A stretch of 13,257 bases of DNA, taken from Mobilitalea sp. GTDB taxonomy: Bacteria > Bacillota_A > Clostridia > Lachnospirales > Lachnospiraceae. This document shows, one piece after another, positions 1-7,238 of the stretch (positions are counted from its first letter, which is position 1; every line of letters starts with the position of its first letter). The stretch lies in the NCBI GenBank assembly GCA_029974875.1, contig JARKQP010000505.1:1-13257 (forward strand). The letters run 5' to 3'. The position numbers and the translations under genes are program-made. Under the pieces are notes generated by a model. That model did no database searches and had not been told where the DNA came from. It saw only the letters and a program-made list of their open reading frames with translations.

Positions 1-32
1 GCTCTCCAGCCGGACCATATCCTTAACAGACC

Positions 33-1319
33 CTAGCTGTCCAGCTTGTTTTCGCTGCAATATTTTATATCGGCGCCCAAAGCCAGGAAATCACGGCAGA
101 TATCCTCATATCCCCGCTCAATGTAAGTTGCGTCATGGACAATGGTTGTTCCCTCTGCCGCAAGCCCTGCAATAACCAGGGCAGCTCCGCCCCTTAAATC
201 ATGGGCCCTGACCACGGCTCCGTGTAACTGCTCCACTCCGGTAATCTCTGCCGCATTGGTGTCCTCTTGCAGCTTAATCCTGGCACCCATTCTCGTCAGA
301 TCCTCCACATTCTGATACCGTGATTCAAAGATTTCCTCAAAAACCGTACTTTTGCCCTCCGCTAAGGTAAGCACAGTCATAAGCTGTGATTGCATATCCG
401 TAGGAAAACCGGGATAGGGCTTTGTATTCAGCTCAGCGACCGGCAAGGGTCTCTGGGAATTCCTGACACGGATCTGGTGCCCGTTTATATCAATCTTACA
501 GCCAACCTTTTGTAAGATATGGAGTGTAGAGTCCAAATGTCTGACGGGAGTATGGGTAAACAAAACGTCCCCCTTCACTGCTGCGACCGCCGCCATATAT
601 GTTCCTGCAACAATCCTATCGGCCGAAAGGCTAAATTCAACATCCTGTAGCTGCTTTACCCCTTCAATCTCCAGATAAGCGGAACCTAAGCCCCGGATTC
701 TCGCACCGGCTCCGATTAAATAGCTGCATACTTCTGTTATTTCCGGTTCCCTTGCTGCATTATAAATCCGGGTAACCCCGGTTGCAAATACGGCGGTCAG
801 GATAATATTCTGGGTTGCCCCAACACTGGGAAACTCTAAAAATATATCCGTGCCAATAATCCGGTCCGCATAGCAATGGATCATGCTGCCGTCTTCCTCC
901 AGGAACTCCTCTGTGACATTCATTTTTTTAATTGCATTCAGGTGATAATCAATAGGCCTTTTTCCGATGGAACAGCCCCCTGGATACGCTATCGTAACCT
1001 CATGGAAACGACCGAGAATCGCACCAAGAAACAGGATGGAGCTCCTCATCTTCCTGACAAAATCCTCCGATACACAGGTAACATCAGCCTTGCTGCTGTC
1101 CACGATCAGGGTATTCTCCTCCCAGCTGGTCTTACACCCCAGCTCTTCCAATATTTTAACCATATGGAACACATCCTGGATTCTAGGACAGTTCTTTAGT
1201 TTGGAGATACCTTTATTCAAAATAGTCGCAGCTATTACCGGTAATGCCGCATTCTTTGAACCCTGTATTCTCAGTTCACCCTTCAGCTGCTTCCCGCCGA
1301 TTATCTCAATACTCGACAT
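33..1319 (-). CDS. murA: UDP-N-acetylglucosamine 1-carboxyvinyltransferase (MurA)
   Basis: This cytoplasmic enzyme transfers enolpyruvate from PEP to UDP-GlcNAc, the first committed step of peptidoglycan precursor synthesis. The 428-residue product has the usual family length and covers both lobes of the EPSP-synthase fold. Visible family marks are the Lys-Asn pair near residues 22-23 (GSKNAALP), the active-site loop PGGCSIGKRP with the catalytic Cys at about residue 116 (the residue attacked by fosfomycin), and the later PGFPTDMQSQ segment. The ATG at 1319 is preceded by GAGGTG at good spacing. It follows ftsW after 66 bp, so it is probably cotranscribed. In Bacillus this place after spoVE is held by murG and murB. 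Clostridia and bacilli often carry two MurA paralogues, and which one this is cannot be told from the window. The stop lies 32 bases from the window edge, and the next gene is not visible. Confidence 0.97.
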   Translation of the reverse strand: MSSIEIIGGKQLKGELRIQGSKNAALPVIAATILNKGISKLKNCPRIQDVFHMVKILEELGCKTSWEENTLIVDSSKADVTCVSEDFVRKMRSSILFLGAILGRFHEVTIAYPGGCSIGKRPIDYHLNAIKKMNVTEEFLEEDGSMIHCYADRIIGTDIFLEFPSVGATQNIILTAVFATGVTRIYNAAREPEITEVCSYLIGAGARIRGLGSAYLEIEGVKQLQDVEFSLSADRIVAGTYMAAVAAVKGDVLFTHTPVRHLDSTLHILQKVGCKIDINGHQIRVRNSQRPLPVAELNTKPYPGFPTDMQSQLMTVLTLAEGKSTVFEEIFESRYQNVEDLTRMGARIKLQEDTNAAEITGVEQLHGAVVRAHDLRGGAALVIAGLAAEGTTIVHDATYIERGYEDICRDFLALGADIKYCSENKLDS

Positions 1320-1385
1320 AGTCCACCTCAGACTTCAAGGAAATATACTACACTATATGATATCTTGCATGTCCCGGTGAATGGC

Positions 1386-2525
1386 CTATTTCTCTCCTTT
1401 TATCTGGTTTGAGACACTGAGTACAATTCCCATCTCAAATAATATAACCATGACCGCGCTTCCTCCATAGCTGATAAAGGGTAAAGGAATACCCGTGGAA
1501 GGAATGGAATTGGTAACAACGGCAATATTAATCATAACTTGAGTGGCGATGTGGGCAAGGACTCCGGTAGCGATCAGGCCACCAAATAAGTCCGTGGAAT
1601 TAATGGCGATAATAAAAATACGCCAGACTAAAAGTATAAACAGCAATATCAGCGCGAAGGCCCCAAATAAGCCAAGCTCCTCGCAGATGACGGAAAATAT
1701 CATATCATTATGGGATTCCGGGATAAAGCCGAGCTTTTGCATGCTCTCCCCCAGCCCCTTTCCAAAGACACCGCCTGAGGCTATGGCATACAATCCCTGC
1801 AGGATCTGGTATCCCTTTTCATGGGTCTCTACATTCAGCCATACCTTAATACGTTCGGCGCGGTAGCCGACAAACATGATAAATAAGGCACCGATACCGA
1901 TAAAGCCAAGGCCGGCGGCAATAAAATATCCTTTTTTTCTGCTTGCCACGAAGCAGACCGCAACCATGACCACCCCGGCAATCAATGCCGTGGATAAATT
2001 CTCAACGGCAATCAGCCCTACTAGGGGTGCAATAAAGACCACTACCCTTAAGAAACCGCGGAATTTATCCAGCCTCTTGGGGGCTATATTTACAATATAT
2101 GCCGTGAAGATAATGACCGCAATCTTGGACAGCTCCGAGGGCTGGAATCTTCCCAGGGGACCCATTTCAATCCAACGCTTGGAGCCGTTTACCTCCACTC
2201 CTAAAAATAATACAAAAATCTGAAGGCCGATACAAAGTATGTATAATATGGTCACAGGCCGCAGCCGGATGACCGGCAGCTTCACTGCCAGCAGATGATA
2301 ATCCAGCTTTGACACAAAGAGCATGACCAGGATTCCAAGACCCGCAAAAAGCGCCTGGCGCTCCAGGAAATGGGTTGCATTCCCATAAATCCTCTGGGCG
2401 TTATAGGAGCTGGTACTGTATATCATGACTAAGCCAAAGCATACAAGAAAAAGTATCAGAAATAATAAGCTATAATCATAATAGCTGTGTATCTTTTTAT
2501 TTGCTTCTCTGACCGTTCTGCCCAT
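1386..2525 (-). CDS. ftsW: SEDS-family peptidoglycan glycosyltransferase FtsW/SpoVE
   Basis: This is a polytopic membrane glycan polymerase that joins lipid II units, working with a class B PBP at the septum or the forespore. The 379-residue product has about ten hydrophobic segments and typical SEDS motifs: NGSKRWIEMG and FQPSELSK (about 113-134), PESHNDMIF with the presumed catalytic Asp at 274, and PSTGIPLPFISYGGS near the C-terminus. The segment usually read as PDLGTA appears as ENLSTA (about 175-180). The start is an ATG preceded by AGGAG with 7-nt spacing. It lies 50 bp after murD. Position and neighbours match B. subtilis spoVE, and with a SpoVD-like PBP in the same operon either a vegetative FtsW role, a cortex SpoVE role, or both is possible. 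Sequence alone does not separate them. RodA is less likely given the dcw context. Confidence 0.95.
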   Translation of the reverse strand: MGRTVREANKKIHSYYDYSLLFLILFLVCFGLVMIYSTSSYNAQRIYGNATHFLERQALFAGLGILVMLFVSKLDYHLLAVKLPVIRLRPVTILYILCIGLQIFVLFLGVEVNGSKRWIEMGPLGRFQPSELSKIAVIIFTAYIVNIAPKRLDKFRGFLRVVVFIAPLVGLIAVENLSTALIAGVVMVAVCFVASRKKGYFIAAGLGFIGIGALFIMFVGYRAERIKVWLNVETHEKGYQILQGLYAIASGGVFGKGLGESMQKLGFIPESHNDMIFSVICEELGLFGAFALILLFILLVWRIFIIAINSTDLFGGLIATGVLAHIATQVMINIAVVTNSIPSTGIPLPFISYGGSAVMVILFEMGIVLSVSNQIKGEK

Positions 2526-2575
2526 CGTTCCACTCCTATATCTTTTTTATATCGTGCCAGCATGCAACAGGCCGC

Positions 2576-3934
2576 CTAACGCAGACCCTTTACATATTCC
2601 TTAAATAAATTGCCCCTTTGTTCAAAATTATCAAACATGCCCCAGCTTGCGCAGGCCGGGGACAGTAACACATTGTCTCCTGGCTTCGCCTGGCTGGCGC
2701 TGATATTTACCGCTTCCTGAAGGCTATCCGCCAGGATAATGTCACGGAAGCCTTGGCGTTTTGCCACTTTTGCTATCTGCTTCTTCGTCTGCCCGATCAA
2801 TACCAGACATTTGATCTTTCCTTGGAAGGCCTGGACCCAGGGTACAAAGGAAACCTTTTTATCATAGCCTCCCGCAATGAGCACCGTAGGGTTTTTCATG
2901 GCCTGGATTGCCTTTATGGAGGCATCCGGGTTCGTCCCCTTGGAATCATTGTAATAGGTAACACCATGGACCACCTCTACATACTCAATCCGATGCTCCA
3001 CTCCCTTAAAGTTATAGAGGGTTTTGCGTATCTGCTCCATTGGAATTCCCATACGGAGGGCAATGCCTACTGCCGCCATGACATTTTCCTGGTTATGCCT
3101 TCCAATTATATGGAGGTCATTGGCATTGCAGATAAACAGCTTTTTTTCTGGATCTGAATAAAAAATCTCATCCTCCTCCAGATAAAGCCCGGTCTCCAGC
3201 TCCCTCTTACTGCTGAAAAACAACACCTTGGCCTTTAACCTCTGTGCCATATTACGGAGTGCCTCATCTTCATAATTCAGGATGCAAAGCTCATCCTGTG
3301 TCTGGTTCAGCGCGATCCTCTCCTTCATGGCTATGTACTCTTCCATTGTGTGGTGCCGGTCTAAATGATCCGGCGTGATATTTAAAATAGTACTGACATC
3401 CGGCTTAAAGGTATGGACTGTCTCCAGCTGGAAGCTGCTCAGCTCAACCACCGTAACCGTTTCCTCCGTGGTATCCAGAGCTATGTCAGTATAGGTATTG
3501 CCGATGTTACCCACTACAAAAACCTGCGGGAAATAGCTTTTCATCAGCTTTCCAACCAGGGTTGTGGTGGTCGTCTTGCCATTGGTCCCCGTAATGCCAA
3601 TTACCTTGCCCCGGGTATAACGGTAAGCCAGCTCAATCTCCCCCCAGACCGGAATGCTCTTTTCCCTGATCCTTACAATATCCGGATGGTCACAGGGAAC
3701 CCCCGGACTGACAACCAACAATTCTATGGACTGGATCATTTCCTCTGAGAGGCTCCCCGTAATGAGGGTAAAATGATCCTCTGTATCAAATTGACTCGCA
3801 AAATCAAACTTTGTCATGGTGACATTACAGTCATAAAGTATGACGAATGCCCCTAACCTCTGCAGCAACCTTGTTGCTGAAACACCGCTTTTTGCGGCTC
3901 CAAATACCAGTACCTTCTTATCCTTAAGCTGCAT
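2576..3934 (-). CDS. murD: UDP-N-acetylmuramoyl-L-alanine--D-glutamate ligase (MurD)
   Basis: This cytoplasmic ATP-dependent ligase adds D-glutamate to UDP-MurNAc-L-Ala. The 452-residue product has the three Mur-ligase domains: an N-terminal nucleotide-sugar domain (GAAKSGVSA near residue 12), a central ATPase domain with the P-loop GITGTNGKTTTT at about 113-124 and NITPDHLDRH at about 185-194, and a C-terminal domain with YYNDSKGTNPDA and SPACASWGMFDNFEQRG. Reading could also begin at a GTG two codons upstream (3940). However, the GGGAGG ribosome binding site ends at 3941, directly against that GTG, and stands 6 nt from the ATG at 3934, so the ATG is chosen. It lies between mraY (171 bp upstream) and ftsW (50 bp downstream). 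All key ligase motifs are intact. Confidence 0.96.
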   Translation of the reverse strand: MQLKDKKVLVFGAAKSGVSATRLLQRLGAFVILYDCNVTMTKFDFASQFDTEDHFTLITGSLSEEMIQSIELLVVSPGVPCDHPDIVRIREKSIPVWGEIELAYRYTRGKVIGITGTNGKTTTTTLVGKLMKSYFPQVFVVGNIGNTYTDIALDTTEETVTVVELSSFQLETVHTFKPDVSTILNITPDHLDRHHTMEEYIAMKERIALNQTQDELCILNYEDEALRNMAQRLKAKVLFFSSKRELETGLYLEEDEIFYSDPEKKLFICNANDLHIIGRHNQENVMAAVGIALRMGIPMEQIRKTLYNFKGVEHRIEYVEVVHGVTYYNDSKGTNPDASIKAIQAMKNPTVLIAGGYDKKVSFVPWVQAFQGKIKCLVLIGQTKKQIAKVAKRQGFRDIILADSLQEAVNISASQAKPGDNVLLSPACASWGMFDNFEQRGNLFKEYVKGLR

Positions 3935-3940
3935 ATACAC

Positions 3941-3946
3941 CCTCCC
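3941..3946 (-). promoter_or_regulatory. murD ribosome binding site (decides the start)
   Basis: GGGAGG on the minus strand stands 6 nt from the ATG at 3934 and zero nt from the alternative GTG at 3940. This favours the ATG, which makes MurD begin MQLKDKKV. Confidence 0.8.
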
Positions 3947-4105
3947 GGAGTCACGGAGTACCCCATGGCTTAGGGCACTCTATGAAATCACCTCATGAAT
4001 ATTTCTTTTTCCTAAAGTCAATTCCGGCCGGCTTTTGGCCGCTGGGAACCAACCATGTTATCCATAGGTATTTCCATACTTCTTTTGTAAAGGAGGGAAG
4101 CTTCT
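3947..4105. other. mraY-murD intergenic region, no gene seen
   Basis: This is a gap of about 160 bp between mraY and murD, unusually wide for a dcw operon. It holds no convincing reading frame with a ribosome binding site. The only structure seen is a short GC-rich hairpin (CGGCC at 4025-4029, GGCCG at 4037-4041, 7-nt loop). It has no T-tract on the minus strand, so it does not look like an intrinsic terminator. It may be the remnant of a lost gene, but nothing in the sequence shows this. Confidence 0.4.
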
Positions 4106-5074
4106 TTAGCTGATCCCCATCAGGGCCACCAGGCAAAGGATTGTGGTCACAATGGAAAATACAGCCACCACCCTGGTCTCCGACCATCCCATCAGCTCAA
4201 AGTGATGGTGGATTGGAGCCATTTTAAAGATCCTTTTACCTCCTGATATTTTAAAATACCCTACCTGCAGCATGACCGACAGCACCTCAACCAGGTAGAT
4301 CAAGGCTACGATCAGGATAAACAGGGGCATCCTCAGCATATATGCACTCATTACAACAAATCCTCCCAGTGCCAGGGAGCCCGTATCCCCCATAAACACC
4401 TTAGCGGGATAAACATTATATAGAAGGAAGGCTAATAAGCTTCCTGCAACAGCGCCTGTAATCGGTGATATACCGCTCTGCATCGCAATGGCCACTACGG
4501 TAAAAAAGGTGGCTATGAGAAGTGTCACACTGGACTCTAAGCCGTCCAGTCCGTCCGTAAAATTAGACCCATTGACCGTTCCAAGAAAGGCGATAAAGAA
4601 AAGTGGAATGAACAAAAAGCCCGCATCCACGTATTTCCCTCCTGAAAAGGGTATCAGCATCAAGGTACCTACGTCAGTATAATTCAATAAATAATAGCAA
4701 AGGATCGCCGTTACCAGGATCTGGCCTACAAGCTTTTGCCAGGCACGGAGCCCCATGGAGCGCTTCATTACTACCTTAATGTAATCATCCATGAACCCGA
4801 TAATGCCAAAGCCCACAGTAGCGAACAATACCGGTACAAGATCCGGATACCGGTTAATATAAAAGACTGTGGTGATTGCAATGCTGAGCACTATAATAAT
4901 ACCACCCATCGTCGGAGTTCCCGATTTTTTTTGGTGGGACTGGGGTCCCTCCTCACGGATGTACTGTCCGAATTTTAATTTCCTAAGAAACGGGATAAGC
5001 AGAGGGCATAGAACCGCGCAAACTCCAAAGGCTATAATAACTGGCAGTATTACTGCAAAGTTTGAAAAATTCAT
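4106..5074 (-). CDS. mraY: Phospho-N-acetylmuramoyl-pentapeptide transferase (MraY)
   Basis: This integral membrane enzyme transfers phospho-MurNAc-pentapeptide to undecaprenyl phosphate, giving lipid I. The 322-residue product is of normal length with about ten hydrophobic segments. Family motifs in order are SHQKKSGTPTMGG (about 46-58), GFMDDYIK with the Asp-Asp pair at 96-97, NGSNFTDGLDGLE, YPAKVFMGDTGSLALGG, and the histidine cluster APIHHHFE. The C-terminus ends normally after the last membrane helix. The ATG at 5074 has GGAG with 7-nt spacing. Downstream is murD; upstream is spoVD, separated by 153 bp that holds a palindromic repeat. In Bacillus, murE stands between spoVD and mraY, and it is absent here. 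Confidence 0.97.
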   Translation of the reverse strand: MNFSNFAVILPVIIAFGVCAVLCPLLIPFLRKLKFGQYIREEGPQSHQKKSGTPTMGGIIIVLSIAITTVFYINRYPDLVPVLFATVGFGIIGFMDDYIKVVMKRSMGLRAWQKLVGQILVTAILCYYLLNYTDVGTLMLIPFSGGKYVDAGFLFIPLFFIAFLGTVNGSNFTDGLDGLESSVTLLIATFFTVVAIAMQSGISPITGAVAGSLLAFLLYNVYPAKVFMGDTGSLALGGFVVMSAYMLRMPLFILIVALIYLVEVLSVMLQVGYFKISGGKRIFKMAPIHHHFELMGWSETRVVAVFSIVTTILCLVALMGIS

Positions 5075-5118
5075 ATGTTATCTCCATTCCGCTGCTGCTT
5101 GCAGCCTTGCATTGTAAG

Positions 5119-5229
5119 ATACCGGTATAATAATACCATGGAAAACCACCATGGCATGGCGCTCCGCACCAGGATGCGCACTCACTACGTTCGGCGCCGG
5201 TATAATATCTGGCGATATTATACCGTATT
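5119..5229. repeat. Palindromic intergenic repeat element, MITE/REP-like
   Basis: This stretch of about 110 bp fills most of the spoVD-mraY gap and is built of nested inverted repeats. Its ends match inversely: ATACCGGTATAATA at 5119-5132 and, on the other strand, ATACGGTATAATA at 5228-5216 (one gap). The right end is itself a perfect 11-bp palindrome, CGGTATAATAT at 5198-5208 and ATATTATACCG at 5215-5225 with a 6-nt loop. The left end forms GGTAT-AATA-ATACC (5124-5137). Between them are a CCATGG pair (5136-5141, 5149-5154) and a hairpin GCGCTCC/GGA-t-GCGC (5159-5179). Its right edge touches the spoVD stop codon. It encodes nothing convincing and has no T-tract typical of a terminator. It could be a small mobile repeat or an RNA processing structure; its genomic copy number is unknown. 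Confidence 0.6.
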
Positions 5230-7180
5230 ACTTTTCATAATACAACACAATATCACTGCCTTTATCAATATTTTCTCCCGGGAGCGGGAACTGGACTGTA
5301 ACCTGCTCTCCCTCACCTGAAGAAAAGACTTCTCCAAACTCATATAATTTTATCATCTTCTTAGCTTCCTCCCTGGTCTTGCCGGTAAAATCAGGCATAT
5401 CGAATTTTCCGATGTTATATTGCTCTATCTCTGCTTCTGTATATTTTTCCTCGATGCCCATATAAGGAAGGATATTATCAAATAATTCGGAAATCACCGG
5501 TGCCGCTACCGTACCACCGTAATAGATTCCCGTCGGCTCATCGATTAATACCAGAGCCATAACCTGGGGATTATCCGCAGGCGCAAAGCCAATAAAAGAA
5601 GATATGTATTTATTACTGCTCCTCGGTAATTTTTCCGAGGTTGCCGTCTTACCTCCGATCCTAAAGCCCGGGAGATAAGCCCTTTTTCCTGTTCCTTCTG
5701 CTACTACTGCCTCCAGCAGCTCCTTCATTGTATCAGAAGTCTCCTTCGATACCACCTGCTCCGTGGTATCATAGTCTAAGGCACGTATATAGGTGCCGTC
5801 TGCCGATTTAATCCGTGTGCCGAGATGTGGAGTAACCAAGGTTCCTCCATTTACGACCGCACTGGAAGCAACCATTAACTGTAGGGGGGTGATCTGGAAG
5901 GACTGCCCAAAGGACATGGTAGCAAGCTCTACCGCTCCTATATTCTCGATCTTATGCATAATGGAATTGGCTTCCCCCGGAAGGTCAATTCCCGTTTTTT
6001 TAAAAAGTCCAAGCCTTTTATAATAGGTATACATCTTTTCGGCTCCAACCCTTGCCCCCAGCTCCATAAATACCGGGTTGCAGGAATTCTTTATTCCATC
6101 GACGAAGGTCTGGCTGCCATGACCGCCCACCTTATGGCACCGGATGAGCCGGTCCTCCACCCTTTTATAGCCCGGGCAAAAGAAGGTGTCTGATAATTTT
6201 ACTACTCCTTCCTCCAAAGCAGCCGTTGCTGTAACGATCTTAAAGGTGGAGCCTGGCTCGTAGGTATCGCTGATGCAGGCATTCCTCCACATTCCGTTTA
6301 GCAGTTCATTCATTTTCTCGGAGGAAAGTGTCTGGCCTGCGTAATCCTTTGCAATTTCATCAATTAAGGTATAGGGATCATTTAAATCAAATTCCGGGGC
6401 GTTAACCATAGCGTAAATCTCCCCGTTTTGCGGGTTCATAATAATAAATTTAACATTGTTGGCGATTTTGGACTCCATCACCTTCTCTGCCGCCTGCTCC
6501 GCATATTTTTGGATGTTAACGTCCAGGCTGGTATATAAATCATTTCCGGCCTGGGGCTCTATCCGGCTCTCTGCCGCATTCTCTATCTCCACACCATAGG
6601 CCGTGGTCAGCGTCAGGATTGTTCCGTCGATCCCCTTTAAGTACTTGTCATACTTTACCTCCAGCCCGATAATCCCCTGATTATCGCTGCCGGTAAAGCC
6701 GATCACCTTGGATGCAAGGCTTCCATAAGGATAATATCTTTTATAATCTTCATCTACCATTACCCCATTCAAGTCATATTCCCTGATTTTATCAGCAATT
6801 TCCTTATCCACATTGGATTTTATTCTTTCGATGGAGGATACCTTTTCCACTCTTTTACGTACCTTTTCCTCCGAAAGGCCGAGGAGCCCGGATAATACCT
6901 CTACGACCCGGTCCGGGTCGGTTATCTGGGCATGGATCACAGAGATGGTACATACCGGCTTATTGGTTGCCAGCAGGGTTCCGTTCGCATCATAGATGGA
7001 GCCGCGCTTTGCTTTAATGGACCGTTCCCTTTCATGGAGGGCTTGTGCCCGTTCCGCGTAGTCCTCCGACTTAAATATCATCAGATATCCTAAACGGAAT
7101 ATCAGGCTGGCTGCAACGATAAGGACAACCACAACTACGATAAAAATGTTTCTTCTATTATAAGTTCTGCTTTTCGACAT
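5228..7180 (-). CDS. spoVD: SpoVD-like class B penicillin-binding protein with one PASTA domain
   Basis: This is a membrane-anchored D,D-transpeptidase. SpoVD of Bacillus cross-links spore cortex peptidoglycan with SpoVE. The 650-residue product has a cytoplasmic Arg-rich start, one membrane anchor (about 11-36), a PBP dimerisation domain (about 55-215), a transpeptidase domain (about 235-575) and a single C-terminal PASTA domain (about 592-649). Active-site motifs are STFK with the nucleophile Ser311 and SCN at 366-368. The third motif, expected as KTG, reads KTA at 511-513 (GCA codon at 5642-5644), and this is unusual. The start ATG has only a weak AAGG ribosome binding site about 10 nt away. 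The gene follows pbpB after 58 bp, as in Bacillus. The SpoVD name rests on PASTA architecture and position; a vegetative role is possible. Confidence 0.88.
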   Translation of the reverse strand: MSKSRTYNRRNIFIVVVVVLIVAASLIFRLGYLMIFKSEDYAERAQALHERERSIKAKRGSIYDANGTLLATNKPVCTISVIHAQITDPDRVVEVLSGLLGLSEEKVRKRVEKVSSIERIKSNVDKEIADKIREYDLNGVMVDEDYKRYYPYGSLASKVIGFTGSDNQGIIGLEVKYDKYLKGIDGTILTLTTAYGVEIENAAESRIEPQAGNDLYTSLDVNIQKYAEQAAEKVMESKIANNVKFIIMNPQNGEIYAMVNAPEFDLNDPYTLIDEIAKDYAGQTLSSEKMNELLNGMWRNACISDTYEPGSTFKIVTATAALEEGVVKLSDTFFCPGYKRVEDRLIRCHKVGGHGSQTFVDGIKNSCNPVFMELGARVGAEKMYTYYKRLGLFKKTGIDLPGEANSIMHKIENIGAVELATMSFGQSFQITPLQLMVASSAVVNGGTLVTPHLGTRIKSADGTYIRALDYDTTEQVVSKETSDTMKELLEAVVAEGTGKRAYLPGFRIGGKTATSEKLPRSSNKYISSFIGFAPADNPQVMALVLIDEPTGIYYGGTVAAPVISELFDNILPYMGIEEKYTEAEIEQYNIGKFDMPDFTGKTREEAKKMIKLYEFGEVFSSGEGEQVTVQFPLPGENIDKGSDIVLYYEK

Positions 7181-7238
7181 GGCTTCAAAACCTTAAAACT
7201 CTTATCGATTCATTTTATTACGCTAGTTGCCGCTTTAT

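Noticed and set aside
1..18. A possible start of the next dcw gene (ATG at 16-18, minus strand, MVRLES)
   Set aside because: Only six codons are visible and the AAGGA stretch is 2 nt from the ATG, too close for a good ribosome binding site. Nothing identifies the product.
3993..4187. A 64-codon open frame across the mraY end and the mraY-murD gap
   Set aside because: It overlaps the conserved MraY C-terminus in another frame and has no recognisable domain.
5198..5225. The 11-bp palindrome after spoVD as an intrinsic terminator
   Set aside because: The stem is AT-rich and no T-tract follows on the minus strand, and mraY downstream lacks an evident own promoter.
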